Shown here in pieces: positions 46,101-57,119 of a stretch of 64,000 nucleotides of DNA. Source of the stretch: Pycnopodia helianthoides (taxonomy: Eukaryota > Echinodermata > Asteroidea > Forcipulatida > Asteriidae). The notes under the pieces were generated by a model. That model worked only from the letters and a program-made list of their open reading frames with translations, ran no database searches and was not told where the DNA came from. The stretch's first letter is position 1; every line of letters starts with the position of its first letter. The stretch lies in contig CM063257.1 of the NCBI GenBank assembly GCA_032158295.1, positions 15,158,332 through 15,222,331 of the forward strand. Direction: 5' to 3'. A program made the position numbers and the translations under genes.

Positions 46101-47505
46101 GTTAAACAATACGTGGTTAAGAGTAGTTTAGAGCCTTATTGCTAGTAGAAAAGTATAAATTTCACGTATAATATTTACTTTATCTAATCACATATTTGTA
46201 TTTTTAAGCGTGTTTGAAACTACTCTCATGTAATAATACAGTTTTAGGCTTGAATGTTAAAATTATATTATCACATATTTGATTTACTTACCTCCATTGG
46301 AGTTTTGATATTTTGTAGAAATTAGTAACCTGTTGTTGAAATACAGACTTTGGGACATACACTCTCGAAACTCCCGGTCAGAATTGACTCGGATTCCGGG
46401 TAACAGGGAACCTGACCTATTTAAGGGTCGGTATGACAAAGAAACTTTGAAACGGACCCAAAACCGAGTCAAATCCCAGTTTAAACCAGTTTCCGAGTCA
46501 GCCTGACCCAGAATTGTGTCAGACCCCTAGGACCAACAATCTGCACTCTAAAAACACCCGGGTTCAAAATAACACGGAAACCGGGTCTAAGAGGAGCCTG
46601 ACCCATTTGGCTCAACCGGAAATTAGCTTAAGTATTATTTTAATTACGACTCTGCGTCACTTCGACCCAGTCCTGGGTTGATTTGACACAGATCCCGGGT
46701 CGTCCTTACTCAATAATGTGTCAGGCCCAACGGGATCAGGAATTAGGGTCACTGACCGAGAAGTTCTTTGTGACCGGGAGTTTGTAGAGTGTAAGAATTT
46801 AAGGTTTTATTAACTATTCTGCCACCATATTTTGAAGATTTTTGCAAAACATTTTAAACTATGAAAGGTACACAAGACCTTTAAAATTCCCCAATGAGAA
46901 TGAGTACCTTTATGAGTCAAGTGAATAAATAGGAGAAAGACAAATATTGTTCAATGTTTTGAGTTTGTTGCAACTTGTTTTTGAGTTAATGACACTTACA
47001 TACTAAACAGAAAAGTTAACATGCATTTACATGATTTAGGTAAATCAACCTTGGCAAACGGTTTCCTTGAATTAACCTTAATAATAACAAGAAGCAGGGT
47101 GAACAATCTATGTCTGTTGGAAAATCACGTAAACATCTTTTGAAACTCCTGTTGTGGTTGATGTTGTTCAGAAAACTACAAACTAGTTATTGAATGCCAT
47201 GTTTATATGGATAGTCTCCGAGTCGGTTCCAAGACCATAGTGTCTTCCAGAACACGCAACACACGTTCAACTGATTACTCAGACTGTACACCGTGCTATA
47301 TGACGTCATGAGGACGGCTTCAGGATTTATATTACTTCAACGTTTGATGGTTAGAAGAGAAAAACCTTCCGAACCGACACCTTAACAAATGGTCCCATTG
47401 TGTACTTCTAAATGCCTCGAATATCGTTAGCTAATTTTGAGAGACATACTTACTTTTCTACTAGCAATAAGGCTCTAAACTACTCTTAACCACGTATTGT
47501 TTAAC
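46101..47505. mobile_element. 1.4-kb DNA transposon with perfect 55-bp inverted termini
   Basis: 46101-46155 and 47451-47505 are exact reverse complements (outer end GTTAAACAATACGTGGTTAA). Each end is flanked by TA, which fits a Tc1/mariner-type TA target. There is no transposase frame inside, so it is non-autonomous. A second small element is nested within it (46360-46791). The perfect termini suggest recent activity. Confidence 0.85.
46360..46791. mobile_element. 432-bp MITE nested in the 46101-47505 transposon
   Basis: Inverted termini CACTCTCGAAACTCCCGGTCA and the complement CACTCTACAAACTCCCGGTCA, flanked by TA (46358-46359 and 46792-46793). The interior is made of 'gacccggattccgggt'-type pieces. 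A decayed relative occurs in both inverted arms (58714-58765 and the complement near 5460-5515). Confidence 0.8.
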
Positions 47506-47506
47506 T

Positions 47507-48600
47507 ACGGACGCCTCTGGTGCCTGAGGACGCCTATTGTTTCTGAAGCGGCGGACAGAATCGTAGAGTGTATGGTGGACCAAGAGGACCCCAGATCTTC
47601 TTCGATGGCACTGAGGGCTTCAAATTTGTCGCTGACAGCGATATTGTAATTAGTGGCGATGTTTGGGTTTACTATGAGGTATCTGACGTTAAGACGCTTG
47701 GTTGTTGGTTTCGGAGGTTTTAGGTAGGGCTGGAGTTTGACCGTGCCAATGACTAGTCGATAGTCCGTGTTTGCTGGGGCCTCTGCACCCCTGAAGACAA
47801 ATAGGTGCAGAAGATCGAGCAGTCTCTAGTCAACATGAGGTCCAACTCCTTCCTGGTGTGGCCATCATTGGATAACCAAGACATTCGGTGAATTTCCTTC
47901 CGTCTAAAGAAGGAGCCAACAATTGACAGGTTGGTAAGGGAACACATATTGAGGAGGCGTGCCGAGTTGTCATTTGGTCTTCCAAACGACGCGTTCGTAG
48001 CCTGCACGCTCTCTCCCGCTGACGGCATTCAGATCACCAATGACTAACAGTTGGTCGTGAGATGGAGTTGAGTGGATGATGGGTTCCAGTTGGTTGTAAA
48101 AGTTATCCTTGTCTACTGTAGTGGATAACTCAGTCGATGCGTAGACCACAATAATTGTGATGTATCCATGTCTGTGACGTAATCGAGCATGAAGTATTCG
48201 CTTGGAGACTGGTATCCATTGTACGAGAGATTGGCTGACCTTGTCGTTGAGAAGCATGGCGACTCCCTCCGTCCGGCCTGTGCCCCCCGAATGGTACATA
48301 GTGTACTGGTTGACACGGCATTCACCATTTCCAGGGATACGAGCTTACGTGAGACCAGCAATGCTTATCCGGTAACGCATCAGTTCCCGGGAGATGGCTT
48401 CTGGGTATCCCACTTTGCTAAATCTAATTTTGGTCCCAGTTTGGTAGGTCTGGCACCGTCCCAGTGGAGCTCGAGGTGTCAGACGTCATATAATCACCAA
48501 ATGGAGTGTGTTGTGATGTGGATCCTTGTTCGGGGCCGGGGTAGGCAGGGACTTTAACCCTAATGTTGTTTTGTTGTGAGTTCATCGTTGGTTTGGGTGG
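47507..48600 (-). pseudogene. RTE-type LINE endonuclease (APE/EEP) fragment, frameshifted
   Basis: Minus-strand pieces of an apurinic-like endonuclease, in RTE style (often annotated as 'craniofacial development protein 2-like'). MYHSGGTGRTEGVAMLLND and YITIIVVYASTE are followed by LLVIGDLNAVSG (48000-48300). A second frame has RLLNMCSLTNLSIV and HTRKELDLML (47780-48000). A third part continues to about 47510 (YLKPP..KRLNVRYL, then IGVLRHQRR). At least two frame changes are present and no RT domain follows. The fragment stops exactly where the 46101-47505 transposon ends, so that element may have inserted into it. Confidence 0.75.
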
Positions 48601-49045
48601 TGCCCCTTAATACTCTGCCTCCTTGGGGCAGGGGAGACGCAGAGCGCAGTAGCAAGAGGTTGATTCTTGATGGACCAGGTACCTCTCACAATGTGTCTGA
48701 CGGACCGTTGGTCCGGGATTGTGACCTCCTCCGCTACGTCAGCATTGTCGCGGCTGCTGCCCCGCGCCTGGGGGTTTGAAATCAGACTTTTCCTTCTCCT
48801 AGGTGGACTGCCATCCAAGGCTGCGAGCCCCACCAACCCGAGTTTGAAATAAAAGTGACTTTCTCCTAGGTGGACAACCTCCCAAGGCTAACGAGCTTCA
48901 CCTGCCCGGAGCAATCTGGTTTAAAGGCGCCAAAAATTCGCCTCCACACCTCTGCCCACTGTTCGCAACAGGGATCGGCACATTTGGGATTATGTTATAG
49001 TCAAGAGACCACTGAAACAATCTTTGAAATACAGAAGACACTTCT

Positions 49046-49390
49046 TTAAAGCAGGATTTCTAAATTATCCAAGGAACGACGTGAAAAGGCTTCAAAACGG
49101 GTGCAGAGATGAATAAGATCATTGGCGAAGGTGCCAGGGTCACTGGATGGAATACAAGAGTTGGTTCTTTTCCCAATTCCAGTGTAGACTGCAACCCTGC
49201 CCAAGTTTTTTTTAGAGTCGTGCTGTCTGAAAATGTCTAGGATGGTTTTGCCATATTTCTGCTTGCTTAGACGAATATGTTTGGTTATTTCCCTCTGTAC
49301 TCTCCGCTTCTGAAGGGAGGAATTGATAATCCTCTTCAAACAGTCTAAAATGGAGGAGGAAAACAAATTACACCAGGCACGGAGTTTCAA
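49046..49390 (-). pseudogene. LINE linker fragment between endonuclease and RT
   Basis: The minus-strand frame has a basic helix-rich stretch (RRVQREITKHIRLSKQKYGKTI), then TGIGKRTNSC, DPGTFANDL and FEAFSR. It resembles the EN-RT linker of L2/CR1/RTE-type LINEs ('TGYK...LADDLN.FF.RFE'). It lies upstream (on this strand) of the endonuclease fragment, which is the wrong order for one intact element, so it is a separate scrap. Its 5' part overlaps the repeated intron unit of the micro-exons. Confidence 0.5.
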
Positions 49391-49944
49391 AGAGATGCAG
49401 TATGTGGAATAAAGCTGCAGGAATGGCTCTTTGTTCTACCTCTCAGGAAAAACAAGAGTCACCGTTTGACCTCTTTGCCGATACAACTTCTTCAGATAGA
49501 ACTTGCTCAACTTTCTCCTCTAAATTATTTATGATTTTGTCTTGATAACATGTACCCATGTCAAAGTTTTTTCCCTATAGTTATAAAAAAAATTATATAT
49601 AATTTGTTTGCTCCAAAAAGTTACGTCTGGTTACTTTTCCAATATTTATTAAAATAAATAAATCGGCAACATTGTTGAATTTGTATTAATATTTTTTTAT
49701 AACTGTTGTTACTAATTTAATTTTTCATTCATCATTATGTTTTTATCGCACAATAACTATATACCGGTTGCTCGGATTGAAAGTTCTGTCCAATGGTATT
49801 TGGGGATAAAACATACTTGATAACCTTAAACCAGACATTACGGTTCATATTAATTAACAATTATAACAAAATTGCAAATGTCTTTTTGTTTTATTTCCTC
49901 CATCCATAATGATATAATCACCTTATCTCTGATTTGATTTAAAG

Positions 49945-50010
49945 ATACCTTTCCCAAGTTCCTGACTCGTACATCTGAAGCAACGGAGAGAACCGCACCG
50001 ACGGAAGCAA
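49945..50010 (+). CDS. Thr-rich micro-exon B1
   Basis: A 66-nt, phase 1-1 exon, acceptor TTTAAAG, donor GCAA/GTAAGG (last exon base A instead of G). It encodes TFPKFLTRTSEATERTAPTEA. The intron unit that follows is shared with 35465-35800, 36295-36420 and 51185-51500. Confidence 0.7.
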
Positions 50011-51089
50011 GTAAGGGTATGGGGTTTCATCAAATCTGATTACAGGTGTCTGGAAGCCTAGGTTGGATACTATGTGTCCTTGTTTATGCAAGTTCGCCCT
50101 AGAACGAGGCTAACAGCTCATTTGGCAAGGGGCTAAAAGGAAAACAAAAATAAGATGAAAACAACTCAGGGGAGCTGAACGTAGGAAGTGATATTCCTCT
50201 TCAAACGGCCTAAATTGAAGGTGGGAATCAAATTATGCCAGGCATGTAGTTCCAAAGAGATACAGCATGTGTAGAAAAGCTGTTGGAATGGCTCTTTGTT
50301 CTACATCTCAGCAAAGCAAGAGTTACCGTTTGACTGCTTGCCGATTCAACCTCTTCAGATAAAAAACTTTGTCAACTTTCACCTCTAAATTAAAGACTTG
50401 TTGTTTCTCCTTTACAACATTATCGATGATTAATTTTGTCTTTATTACATTACACCATGTGAAAGTGTTTTTTGTTGTTTATATTATAACATTCTATTTT
50501 GCTCCCCGAAGTGACATCTGGTTAATTTTCCAATGCTTATCAAAGTAAAACAAATCGGCAATTTTTTTTATTTTTGTAACAATAGTCATTATAATTATTA
50601 TTAATAATTATTTTATTTATTTATAAATGTGATGCGATCAAGCCAAACGAGTCGTTTGTCGGTAAATTCATTATTGAATAACAGGCCAAAATAGGTCGAC
50701 AGGGGTCTACATTTATATACATCTCTTGGTGTTTCGACTTCCATAACTTTTGAACCAAAGGTGGTATCAACACGGGGTGTTCATATCCTTAAAGCTGAGA
50801 TTGTACTTCTTTCAAATAGATAACAAAACAAAAATTGACAAGGGTCGACAAAAGACTCATTTAGCTTCATCACATCACAAATATGTTTTTATCACAGTTA
50901 TTATATACCGGTAGCTTTGATTAAAAGTTCTGTCCGACGCTGTTTTGGAATAAAAAAAAATACTGGATAATGTTAAACTCGTCGTCAGGGTTCATATTTA
51001 TTAACAATACAATAAAAAGGCAACACATGTTGTGTTATTTCCTAAATCCATAATGATATAAACTGAATTATTCCCGATTTGATTTAAAG

Positions 51090-51158
51090 ATACAATCCCC
51101 ATATTCCTAACTCGTACATCTGAAGCAACGGAGAGAACCACCACAACGATGGAAGCAG
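51090..51158 (+). CDS. Thr-rich micro-exon B2
   Basis: A 69-nt, phase 1-1 exon, one codon longer than its relatives, encoding TIPIFLTRTSEATERTTTT plus MEA. The donor is GCAG/GTAATG, weaker than the others. Confidence 0.65.
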
Positions 51159-51800
51159 GTAATGGTATTGTGGCTTTATCAAATCTGATTAGAGGTGTCT
51201 GGTAGCCTAGGATGGTTAAATTATGTCTTTTTTGTTGCGAGTTCGCGCCAAATAATGGTAACAGCCACTCTTGGCAAGAGGGCTTAAATAAACAACTCTC
51301 AGGGCAGCCTTATGAAGGAAATGATATTCCTCTTCAAACAGTCTAAATTGAACGAGGGAAACAAATTATACCAGGCATGGAGTTCCAAAGAGATGCAGTA
51401 TGTGGAATAAAGCTGTTGGAATGGCTCTTTGTTTTACATCTCAGCATATAGCAAGAGTGACCGTTTGACTACTTGCCGATACAACTACTTCAAATAGAAC
51501 TTTCATCCCTAAACTAAAGGCTATTTTCTTCTCCTTCACAACATTATCAATGATTATTTTGTTTTGATAACATTATACCATGTGAAAGTGGCTTTTTGTT
51601 GCTTATACCATTCTTATTTTTTATTTTTTTTTGCTAACCGAAGTGACATCTAGTTGCTTTCCCAATGTTTCTTAAAGTAAATAAATTGGCTCATTTTCAA
51701 TTTTATATTATTTATTTGTATTGAAAAATTCGCCTAAATTGTTGTGCTACTTTCTCAGTCCATATTGACATGAAGTCCTCATTCCTGATTTGATTTTAAG

Positions 51801-51866
51801 ATACCTCCCACATGAACGAGGCTCGTACAGCTGAAGCAACGGAGAGAACCGCAACCACGGAAACAG
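51801..51866 (+). CDS. Thr-rich micro-exon B3
   Basis: A 66-nt, phase 1-1 exon (acceptor TTTTAAG, donor ACAG/GTAAGA) encoding TSHMNEARTAEATERTATTET. It is closest to A2, so the last unit of each array corresponds. The gain in number lies in the upstream units. Confidence 0.7.
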
Positions 51867-52141
51867 GTAAGAGTATTGTGGCTTTATCAATGTGAATACA
51901 TGCACCATGATTGTGTTTGGTTGATTGGAGTGGAGAATACTGGTAAACGTCAATCCTGAGGTCGCTGGTTCAAATCCTTTAGTTCTGATGATGAACTCAG
52001 GAGTAATTTACGTGCAACATTTAATTGATAGAAATCTGTTGCATTGGATTAGGAGAAAATAAATCATACCAAAGAATTAAGTAATTGTAGTTATACGCGA
52101 ATAACAAAAGCAATATTTTGTTTTCTACATACTACGTACAG

Positions 52142-52278
52142 TTGCCCTTCCTAAGGATTGTTCGGAAGTTTATGCGAGGGGTGTATCGATGAGTGGCGTG
52201 TACACGGTTCAACCTCTAGACTCCGGTGAGACTTTCAAGGTGTATTGTGATATGGGGACAGACGGTGGTGGATGGACG
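52142..52278 (+). CDS. FReD exon 1, cassette B
   Basis: A 137-nt exon (acceptor CGTACAG, donor ACG/GTAAGA) encoding KDCSEVYARGVSMSGVYTVQ, DSGETFKVYCDM, TDGGGWT: a canonical FReD start with its two cysteines. With 24370-24415, 25088-25300, the three B micro-exons and the next two exons, the total coding length is 1110 nt, an exact multiple of three, predicting a 369-residue secreted protein. The 5' exon assignment is inference. Confidence 0.9.
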
Positions 52279-52569
52279 GTAAGATAACAGGCTGGTGAAT
52301 GAATGAGAGAACTTATAGCTAAGAATGAATTTGTAAAGAGAAGGAGTTTGATCAAGTTTAAGAAGACTAGGGTTTACAAAAAAAGGGAACCCTTGTCAGC
52401 TCGGTCACATTCACTATTCAATAATACAACTGGTGTTCACTAGCAATCTGTTAGACCACTCCCTAAACCGAGCATGCATGCATTTGGTAGATGGATCATT
52501 GCTCACCATTGGGACGAGGTTCTGAATGCTAGTGCTTGAAGATACACACAAATAAATCGACCGTGGGGA

Positions 52570-53270
52570 TCTAAGCCTTGCCGAGGTCCGTCCTACCAGT
52601 GTGGCTACTCGATTTATACCTTTGTGACGTTGACGATTCCAACTCTATTCCAAATCCATCCAAATGTAATGTTTTGCAAGTATGCTTCAAAAGAAACCCT
52701 GCCTGTCCTCCGGAAACGAAGGTCGCTGGCAAAAGGCTACAGCCTTGGTTTAACCGTTCAATCTGATCTTGGATGGGAATCGCAGGTCAATGACATGGTG
52801 TCCAAGAGCAGTCGCATACTTTCCAAGCCTGGCCGTCTCAAACGTTTCGGTGTACCCGTTGGTGACTTGGTATCTGTCCAACAGTTGAGTATGCATCACC
52901 AGTGTGGCAAGGAAGCATTAGTAAACAGCAAACGCAACAAATTGAAAGAATAACAAAAAGAGCCTGTCACATCCTCCTTGGTGACAACTATACTTCATAC
53001 GCAGATCCTCTCGACCTCACGGGTCTCAAGACGCTTGAAGTTAAACGTCATTAATTATGTACAAATTGTGCTTTGAAGTGCTCTACCTCTGACAGATATG
53101 CTAGATGGTTCCCTTATAACAACATAACCCACCGTATTGTACTCAAACATGCAACTATATATACGGTCCCTAAATACAGGACTAACCGATATGGTAGCAG
53201 CTCAATTCCATTCCATTCTAAACTCTTGAACCCAAAGTCTCAGACTGGTGCTTTTATTCGCTTCTCATGA
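52570..53270 (+). pseudogene. LINE RT C-terminal fragment in FReD intron, cassette B
   Basis: Two frames carry the typical block NPSKCNVLQVCFKRNP..PP, then GLTVQSDLGWESQVNDMVSKSSR, then LKRFGVPVGDLVSV, followed by out-of-frame matches down to about 53230. This is the thumb/C-terminal part of a jockey/CR1-like RT. Several frameshifts and stops are present. The shorter relic at 38560-38815 in cassette A shows that it inserted before the cassettes duplicated. Confidence 0.7.
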
Positions 53271-53603
53271 CTACTGTGTGTAAGGGCGAGGGGGGGGGGG
53301 TGGCGTACATTTGAAAAAGGTTTATGTCAAAAGGGTTTTAATCTCATAGGGTGTTTTCATTTTGAAGGAGGGTTCCTACGATACTCTGTGCATTTTAATA
53401 ATGTTATTTTGATGTTTGAGTAAATTATTATAATTTTTTTCTCTATATGTGTTCATGTACCCCCCTTTTTCGGTGGTGCTATTTTATACATCTAATATTT
53501 GTATTACATCTTTCTTATCTTGTAATGCCACATAACTCAGCTTCATGTTGCCAGTTGTTTTATTGTATGAAAGAATAAATAAAAAACGTTATTACTTCAA
53601 AAG

Positions 53604-53865
53604 GTTTTCCAGCGGCGCCAGGACGGCAGTGTTGATTTCTATTTGGACTTTGCCAACTACAGCCGGGGCTTTGGCAATTTAGAGGGAGAGTTTTGGCTCG
53701 GTAATGACGACTTGCACCGTCTGACCGCTCAAGGCGAGTACGAACTCCGAGTCGATATGTCAGACTTTGAAACCGAATCCAGGTATGCCGCCTATGATTC
53801 ATTCAGTATCGCCGATGTGAGTGACAACTACACGCTGACTTTGGGAAATTACTCAGGAACCGCAG
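53604..53865 (+). CDS. FReD exon 2, cassette B
   Basis: A 262-nt exon (acceptor AAAAG, phase 0 in; donor GCAG/GTAATA, phase 1 out), intact. It carries [67 protein letters not shown] and YSGTAG. All the standard mid-FReD landmarks (WLGN, LHRLT, YELRVD, SGTAG) are present. Confidence 0.9.
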
Positions 53866-53940
53866 GTAATATATCAGTGTCATTCCCGCAAATGTAATGA
53901 GATATTTTTAATGTTTTGCACTTGCCCAGATTTGTCTTTC

Positions 53941-54452
53941 TACGAAGCCCGGGAAGGGACAGTGGTAAGAAAATATGCAGGGGCTAATTCGTTAGCAAGG
54001 CTTAGTAATCCGTTCGAACGAACAGATCATCCGTTCGCAGGGTTTAGCCAAGGCATGAAACGGCGTTGCACGCATGCGTACCACCCACTAACAACAACAC
54101 TGTTTCAAGCTGGCGGAGGGCAGCGACGCAAAAAATTTCTTCAGCAATACACAAACAACTTTTTAACGGTCGTACATTTATGCATTGATAAATTACATTT
54201 GTGTTTTTGTCATACAAATTGAAATAGCTTGCGTTTTCCTGGACCCATAATTGTTAATTTTACAAAAACTACTTGCGTCGCAGCCCGCCGCCATCTTGAA
54301 GCAAAGTATTGTTTTGAGTGGATCATACGCATGGATGCAGCGCCATTTCATGCTTTGGCTAAACCTAATTCGTTCGAACGGATTACTAAACCGTGCGAAC
54401 GAATTGGTCCTCCATATTTTTTTTCTTCCACTGACCCTTCCTGGGCTCCATA
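53941..54452. mobile_element. Foldback element with TTCGTTCGAACG palindromes, cassette B
   Basis: A 512-bp homologue of 40711-41301, at the same place in FReD intron 2. The left terminus is TACGAAGCCCGGGAAGGGAC and the right terminus ends 'ctgggctccata'. It has fewer internal TTCGAACG copies than A, so the inner array has expanded in A or contracted in B. Confidence 0.75.
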
Positions 54453-55241
54453 CCTTTCAAATGTTTTGTTTTTGTTCAAAGTAATGAATTCATAGCAGTG
54501 ATGCTGTCCTCGATGGTACACATTGGGCAGTGATTAAGTACACAATCATGCAGTTTTCGAGAAAAATACACGTTTAATGTGAATTTGTTGGGCTTTAAGG
54601 TAGGGTCATAGATTAGATTGTCAATGTAGTGCATTTTTATAGGCAAAATTGTAATAAAGATATAATAAAAGTCAAGTTTGAAAGTTTTAGCTGAAAACAG
54701 TGTCTTTTCGCTGCGAAAACAGAACACAAAAAGACATTTTGACAAGGATGTCGAATCCCTTCACGCTTAGCGAGGTGACAGCGGGTACCAACATAATCAG
54801 TGCTTCTGCAGCCTTCGCAAACAGACACCAACCCTAAAAATTCTCAGAATCGATTCAGAGATGAATAGTTTCACAGCTTCAAGGGTTTTGGTTGACAAAT
54901 TTGCCGAACCAAAATACTTCAAGGGGAATCCTGTTTCAAAAAGTTTTTTATACCAATAGTTGCAGCGCTTCTTACAAAATAAGCTATTGTGGTCGTTAAT
55001 GTTTAGTGAGTAGTTACCGATATATGACCCTACCTTTAACGAGAGAAAAACAAGTTTCATACTCAGAGAAGTCATAAGTTGCGAAGACAATTCAATAATT
55101 CCATATGTTTCCAATATGTTGCTTAATGTCTAATGTTTTTACAGTTGAACATTAGACAGGCAAGTACTTCAATACGACGCTTCATGAAAGCTATAACTTG
55201 TGTTTTAGCTTTCGTTTTTCTTGCATATTTCTTTGTTTTAG

Positions 55242-55492
55242 GCGACTCGCTGAGCTACCACAATAATAATCAGTTCACTACTAAAGACAGAGACAACGAC
55301 TGGGGCGGAAACTGTGCCCAGTCATTCCACGGCGCCTGGTGGTACGGAGCCTGCCACGTTTCTAATCTTAACGGGGCGTATCTACGTGGGACCACGACTG
55401 AACGTGGTCGGGGAGTCGTTTGGGCTGACTGGAAGGGGCCCAACTACTCACTCAAAACCTCAGAGATGAAAATACGACCCACTCTACAATAA
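55242..55492 (+). CDS. FReD exon 3 (C-terminal), cassette B
   Basis: A 251-nt terminal exon (acceptor TTTTAG, stop TAA 55490-55492) encoding [12 protein letters not shown], the calcium-site-like [53 protein letters not shown]. It retains both late cysteines and the CHxSNLNG signature of ficolin/FREP-type domains. It is one codon shorter than A. The product is expected to be secreted and carbohydrate-binding. Confidence 0.9.
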
Positions 55493-56478
55493 TAACACCA
55501 TACCACTCACTATGTTGCCGCTCCCTAAGTAAATTCATACCAGTACCAATCCTCGAGATAAATAGATTCCGTTCGAAATTCCTTTAAAGTCGGGAAAAAA
55601 GCCTTTTAACCAATTTAGATTATTTTAATCGGTGTCATCGTAAAAAGGTGCGTACAATCGTTGACAACTGTAGACGGTTTTTGTAAGTCTGCACTTAAAA
55701 AAGATAACCTCAAGTTATGAAATATTAATATCTAGCATGACACAAATATAAGCAACTGACAATCATCCATCGGGAAAGCACGTATCAACCAGACTATATG
55801 TGAATTCATGATATTTTAAACGTATAAACAATTATTTACACGTGACTATAATTCTTATTATGTGGATATTTTTCGTTCCGTGATTTAGAACTATTTAACG
55901 TTTCTTCCACCAAGGAATACTTTATTTAGTGTAAAATTAATTCAAACTTGTGTTGGGCGATAAACTACAAAGTATACTGGATATTTGTACAGTAATTACA
56001 GTTGTAAGTGTGTGTTGTATGAACACTTTGAGACAGACTCTGGTAGGATAGAAACCTCAGGCCATTTGCTTTGAATGTTTACGTAGGTCTGTTGGGTTGG
56101 TTAGCAGTTTACAACATCAATGCTTTGTTCATGTGTTTCATTTAAGTTACCGTATCCCTTGGTGATTTTTTTTTTTTTTTTTTTTTTTTTAACTTGCTGC
56201 TTGTTGTAACCTTTGTTTCTTTGTTTTGTTTTTCATCTGGGCATAATTATACACACGAAGATGTATGTAAGAGCTGGGGTGAATGACTCTAGTACTGTCA
56301 GACGAGAATTGACTTTGGCTCGTGCCAGATACAGGTTTAAAGGTTCTGATACGTACAAGTTTCAATAACAACCAGCAAGGAAATGCACGAACGGACAGTG
56401 CTGAAATAGTATACAGCATGTAGGTAAACTTAGATGGAAGTCTTACCAGGATAGCTACCAATTTTCTTTTCTTCAGGC

Positions 56479-56819
56479 TTCTGCAAAAGTTAAAACATTA
56501 CAATATTTTAACAAATATCCCAAAACAGAAATACATTTAGATCAGTGGTTTCACTTGGCTTTAACCTTCGAAATGAATCAGAAGGAAGTGGAGGTTTTGA
56601 AGCTTTACGTTGACGGAGAATTTAAGTTTGAGAATGAAACTGAAAATACGGGCGGTGGTGTTGAGGGTGATGGTTGTACTAGGCTGTACTTGGGTATGCC
56701 CAAACACATGCCACAATGTGCATTCATCTGATACATACAGTGGTTCTGCTGCATACAAGCAATCTCAAGGTTTTTTTGATCGTCTCCTTAACCAGATCAA
56801 GAGTTTGAAAAAGAAATAA
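56479..56819 (+). pseudogene. LamG-like domain fragment in arm 2
   Basis: Corresponds to the last ~115 codons of the exon at 7994-8720. QWFHLALTFEMNQKEVEVLK and LYVDGEF..GDGCTRLYLG are in one frame. Then come several indels (around 56705-56780), and FDRLLNQ-IKSLK resumes in another frame before the stop at 56817-56819. The N-terminal two thirds of the domain are absent, because arm homology begins here. Clearly non-functional, although it retains the GTTTT run missing in arm 1. Confidence 0.8.
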
Positions 56820-57119
56820 TCTAAAACATGTAAACTCGATTTGTAAAGTTAAAGAGTCTTTATGATTTAAAGATCAAAATTCTTAACTTAATACACTTAC
56901 TTAAATAGATTCTTATTTCAGTGCAGGTTTGCCAATTACGACTCTTTTCTTTTCTGTTCACAAAAAAATGTTCGGGCTACGTAGTCTGATCTTTCAAAGT
57001 TAAAGTCACCTGGAAATAGTTTTTTTGTTCTAAACATAAGAGTTTCTGTATATTAACAATAAAACAATTTTTTGAGTAATTGTTTGTGAGGATTTATATG
57101 TTAAAAAAATAGATAAAGT

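Larger units (their letters stand above)
49300..56340 (+). repeat. FReD cassette B, direct duplicate of 35460-43640
   Basis: Carries three micro-exons and three intact FReD exons. The 3' flank matches A up to about 56310. Inverted arm 2 begins only about 140 bases further on. Confidence 0.85.

Noticed and set aside
48189..48557. Plus-strand frames in the endonuclease region
   Set aside because: The minus strand carries the recognisable LINE endonuclease motifs; the plus frames are shadows.
47507..49390. Endonuclease fragment (47.5-48.6 kb) and linker fragment (49.0-49.4 kb) as one LINE
   Set aside because: On the minus strand the linker would precede the endonuclease, the reverse of LINE order, and no RT lies in the right place.
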